This document shows positions 31,565 to 34,254 of a stretch of DNA of 34,254 bases, one piece after another (position 1 is the first letter of the stretch; every line of letters starts with the position of its first letter). The stretch is from Spirochaetota bacterium (GTDB taxonomy: Bacteria > Spirochaetota > Spirochaetia > B11-G9), in assembly GCA_024280415.1 (NCBI GenBank), contig JAJRQE010000213.1, forward strand, positions 1-34,254, read 5' to 3'. Below the pieces are notes generated by a model that made no database searches, had not been told where the DNA came from, and was given only the letters and a program-made list of their open reading frames with translations. The position numbers and the translations under genes are program-made.

Positions 31565-31605
31565 CGACTAAAACAGGTCCCCGGTACTTCGTACCGCCCG
31601 TTTTA
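31565..31605 (-). repeat. Diverged copy of the palindromic element, downstream of ychF
   Basis: This 41-base stretch shares the outer parts of the 12081-12182 element (CGACTAA at one end, CGCCCGTTTTA at the other). The inner stem is different but still perfect: CGGTAC/GTACCG with a 3-base loop instead of CGACAC/GTGTCG. It begins 4 bases past the ychF stop and could act as its terminator. It shows no clear target-site duplication. Confidence 0.8.
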
Positions 31606-31609
31606 TCGA

Positions 31610-32719
31610 TTATACGTTAAACCTGAAGTGCATTATATCACCGTCATTTACCAAATAGTCTTTACCTTCAATCCGCATCTTGCCCGCTTCTTTTACCTTC
31701 TGTTCCGTTTTATACAGAAAGAGATCTTCACAGTTATAAACCTCTGCCTTAATAAATCCTTTTTCAAAATCTGTATGAATTACTCCTGCTGCCTGGGGAG
31801 CTTTGTATCCCGTATGGAAAGTCCAGGCTCGATTCTCGTCTGCTCCAGCAGTAAAGAAAGTACGAAGTCCCAGCATTCTGTATCCTGTATGAATAAGGGT
31901 ATCCATTCCCGATTCAGTAAGTCCGGAAGCCTCCATAAATTCTACTTTCTCCTCTTTTGAATCCAGTGAGGCAATTTCTGCTTCCAGTTTTCCACAGATT
32001 ATAACAACCTCCGTCCCCTCTTCTTCGGCAATCTTCTTTACAGTATCTACATGAACATTAGAATTTTCGATAGATTCCTCATCTACATTACAGACATAGA
32101 GCTGCTTTTTAATTGTTATTAAATGAAGATCATAGATCTGAGCAAGCTGTTCATCTGTAAAATTCAGGGATCTGGCAGATCTGCCACTACCCAGAACCTC
32201 CATAAGTCTATCCAAAAGAGGTAATAGTGCATTAAGCTTCTTTACAGCCTCTTTATTACCTGCTCTAAGAGCCTTTTCTGTCTTATCCCTTCTTTTTTCC
32301 ACAGCTTCCAGATCTGCCAGAGCAAGCTCGATATTGATAGTTTCAATGTCAGATGCAGAATCTATCTTATTATCCACATGAACAACATCTTCATCTTCAA
32401 AACAGCGTACAACATGAACAATAACATCGACATCACGGATATGGGAGAGAAACCTGTTTCCAAGACCCTCACCTTTTGATGCTCCTTTAACCAGACCTGC
32501 TATATCAACAAATTCCACCACAGCAGGTATAACCTTTGCAGTAGGTATAAGTTCTGTTATCCTGTCCAGTCTCTCATCCGGAACAGCAACAATACCAACA
32601 TTAGGATCGATAGTACAGAAAGGATAGTTCGCAGCTTCTGCCGGAGCAGATGTCATAGCAGAGAAAATAGTCGACTTACCTACATTTGGCAATCCAACTA
32701 TACCGCAGTTTAAACCCAT
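31610..32719 (-). CDS. ychF: Redox-regulated ATPase YchF
   Basis: A 369-residue OBG-type P-loop protein of normal length. The P-loop Gly-Leu-Pro-Asn-Val-Gly-Lys-Ser-Thr is at the N-terminus, with Asp-Ile-Ala-Gly-Leu-Val (Walker B/G3) next. The C-terminal TGS domain follows and ends in Phe-Arg-Phe-Asn-Val. The usual GTP-specificity motif is changed to Cys-Asn-Val-Asp-Glu, as in YchF/OLA1, which bind ATP. AAGGA lies upstream of the ATG. It is a housekeeping gene, divergent from sbcB. Confidence 0.97.
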   Translation of the reverse strand: MGLNCGIVGLPNVGKSTIFSAMTSAPAEAANYPFCTIDPNVGIVAVPDERLDRITELIPTAKVIPAVVEFVDIAGLVKGASKGEGLGNRFLSHIRDVDVIVHVVRCFEDEDVVHVDNKIDSASDIETINIELALADLEAVEKRRDKTEKALRAGNKEAVKKLNALLPLLDRLMEVLGSGRSARSLNFTDEQLAQIYDLHLITIKKQLYVCNVDEESIENSNVHVDTVKKIAEEEGTEVVIICGKLEAEIASLDSKEEKVEFMEASGLTESGMDTLIHTGYRMLGLRTFFTAGADENRAWTFHTGYKAPQAAGVIHTDFEKGFIKAEVYNCEDLFLYKTEQKVKEAGKMRIEGKDYLVNDGDIMHFRFNV

Positions 32720-32886
32720 ATTTATTTCCTTTTATTCTAATTTCTTCTTGTATATTATGAAGGAGACGATCTGCTAAATTCTCTAATCCGCTCTCTGATC
32801 CTCCGTCCCTCATTAAATCCAATATACCAAAAATAATATCTTATGTCTGCCAGGACGGGAAGGATATTTGCTAAGGTAACTGAATT

Positions 32887-34254
32887 ATGATAGTGTTGCC
32901 TATGGCACAGACACTTTATTGGTATGATCTTGAAACTTTTGGACTCAACCCCAGACTGGACAGGGTTGCACAGTTTGCAGGGATAAGAACGAATGATAAT
33001 TTTGAGATAATTGGAGATCCCCTTGTTATTTACAATAAGATTACACAGGATTATGTACCTGATCCCAAAGCATGTCTGGTTACAGGTATTACACCTCAAA
33101 AAACTCTCGGGGAAGGCCTCCCTGAAAGAGAGTTTATTGCAAAAATCAATAAAGAGTTCTCCATACCCGGAACCTGTGTAACAGGATATAACAATATCAA
33201 CTTCGATGATGAATTTATCCGCAATCTCTATTACAGGAACTTTTATGATCCCTACCTGCGGGAATGGACAAACGGAAATTCAAGGTGGGATATAATAGAT
33301 CTTGTCCGGGCTGCCCATGATCTCAGACCTGATGGTATAAACTGGGTACGCAGCAAAGAAAATAAGCCTGTTTTCAAACTGGAAGCACTTACAAAGGCAA
33401 ATAATATTGAACATACCAATGCCCATGATGCACTATCAGATGTTTATGCCACTATCGCACTTGCCAAACTGATTTATGAAAAACAACCCAGATTATTACG
33501 GTATATATTTAACCACAGATCAAAAAACAGCATACGTCAGCTGATCAATCTTCAGACAAGAGATCCTCTCGTATACACATCTTCAGGATTTACTTCAGAA
33601 ACAGGATGCTCATCCATAGTCGCCCCCATTGCAGTAGATCCTGAAAACAGTAATGCAATCTATTTCTTCGATCTCAGATACGATCCCGGGAACATTCTGA
33701 ACCTCCCGGAAAATGAACTAAAAAAGAGACTGTTTACCCCAGTCAGAGAGCTTTCCAATGATGATCAGCTTCATATTTTAAAGATTCAGACAAATAAGTG
33801 TCCGGTTTTAAGTCCTGTAAGTACAATAGATATAAAAACAGAGAAAAGGCTTGGTCTTAATTTAAAAAAATGTCTTGAAAACAGTAAAAAATTAAATTCA
33901 GATCCTCTTCTTACTCAAAAATTTATAAAAATCTTTTCCAGCACCCCTTATACACGGTCTGATTCTGATCCGGATCTGCAAATATATTCAGGAGGATTTT
34001 TTAAGGATAAGGATAAAACCAGTTTTGAAATAATTAGAACAACACCAGGTGATAAATTACCCAATTTAAACCTTATTTTTCAGGACATGAGAATCCCGGA
34101 GATGTTTTGGCGTTATAAATGCAGAAACTACCCCGAGTATATGGATAACACTACCAAAAAAAAATGGAAAAGCTTCTGTGCCGGCAGAGTAATGTTCCCT
34201 CCTGAAAAACTAATAAATGACTACCAGTTTTTTCGGAGAAAAATTGAAGAAAAT
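32887..34254 (+). CDS. sbcB: Exodeoxyribonuclease I, C-terminus cut by window edge
   Basis: A 456-codon open frame from the ATG at 32887 to the window end (a second in-frame ATG at 32902 is equally possible; AAGG lies about 10 bases before the first). The DEDDh exonuclease residues are present: Asp and Glu in Tyr-Asp-Leu-Glu-Thr-Phe-Gly, Asp in Asn-Phe-Asp-Asp-Glu-Phe, and His with Asp in Asn-Ala-His-Asp-Ala-Leu-Ser-Asp-Val. The following domain matches the SH3-like and helical ExoI extension. It degrades single-stranded DNA 3' to 5'. E. coli ExoI has 475 residues, so only a little is missing. The spacer 32720-32886 shows nothing else. Confidence 0.92.
   Translation, partial: MIVLPMAQTLYWYDLETFGLNPRLDRVAQFAGIRTNDNFEIIGDPLVIYNKITQDYVPDPKACLVTGITPQKTLGEGLPEREFIAKINKEFSIPGTCVTGYNNINFDDEFIRNLYYRNFYDPYLREWTNGNSRWDIIDLVRAAHDLRPDGINWVRSKENKPVFKLEALTKANNIEHTNAHDALSDVYATIALAKLIYEKQPRLLRYIFNHRSKNSIRQLINLQTRDPLVYTSSGFTSETGCSSIVAPIAVDPENSNAIYFFDLRYDPGNILNLPENELKKRLFTPVRELSNDDQLHILKIQTNKCPVLSPVSTIDIKTEKRLGLNLKKCLENSKKLNSDPLLTQKFIKIFSSTPYTRSDSDPDLQIYSGGFFKDKDKTSFEIIRTTPGDKLPNLNLIFQDMRIPEMFWRYKCRNYPEYMDNTTKKKWKSFCAGRVMFPPEKLINDYQFFRRKIEEN

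Noticed and set aside
32755-33099. Minus-strand open frame near the right end
   Set aside because: It is antisense to the start of sbcB, whose DEDDh motifs are clear on the + strand.

Overview
The window looks like chromosomal DNA from an anaerobic, AT-rich member of the Spirochaetota. The evidence is indirect. The order prfA-prmC-RSH is the one I recall from Borrelia (BB0196-BB0198). The foldase gene has a spirochaete-style signal peptide followed by Gly and Lys. The redox genes are iron-sulfur proteins typical of strict anaerobes. No rRNA, tRNA, CRISPR array, transposase or integrase was found. The window cuts through a gene at each end.

Layout. (1) 1-2462: a cut DsrE-like gene and a low-molecular-weight phosphatase on the minus strand, then a 255-bp spacer with two long hairpins, then a Gfo/Idh/MocA dehydrogenase and a MarC membrane protein. 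(2) 2421-4117: a small toxin-antitoxin island. It holds a BrnT/BrnA-type pair, a VapBC pair, a duplicated marC tail and a duplicated antitoxin tail. (3) 4137-8409: an envelope-lipid locus with a DUF374 acyltransferase, a broken metallophosphoesterase, an AglD/MprF-type membrane protein, and a large fusion of a degenerate phosphoesterase domain with a GT4 glycosyltransferase. (4) 8424-14737: a three-subunit flavin/iron-sulfur complex matching the Stn transhydrogenase architecture, with a VOC protein, a DUF1858 protein, a carboxymuconolactone-decarboxylase-like protein and a nicotinamidase. (5) 14897-17344: a response regulator coupled to the biotin ECF transporter genes bioY, bioM and bioN. (6) 17294-24428: an ArgA-like acetyltransferase with a lipoprotein, XdhC, a TetR regulator, thioredoxin, a PpiC foldase and a VOC protein. 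(7) 24530-29785: a headless HI0074-type pseudogene, rhomboid, a small Cys-rich ORF, then prfA, prmC and RSH. (8) 29780-34254: an unknown protein, a ferredoxin-type aldo/keto reductase, ychF and the start of sbcB.

The most unusual item is a 51-bp palindromic unit present twice in tandem, in frame, inside the NuoF-like (StnB) gene. Each copy is bounded by a 9-bp direct repeat. A diverged relative lies just downstream of ychF, and its stem has changed on both arms in a compensating way. This looks like a short mobile hairpin element that can insert into coding sequence. The nested duplication in the toxin-antitoxin island and the phosphoesterase-glycosyltransferase fusion are the next most interesting items.

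All function calls rest on reading motifs by eye. No database search was possible.
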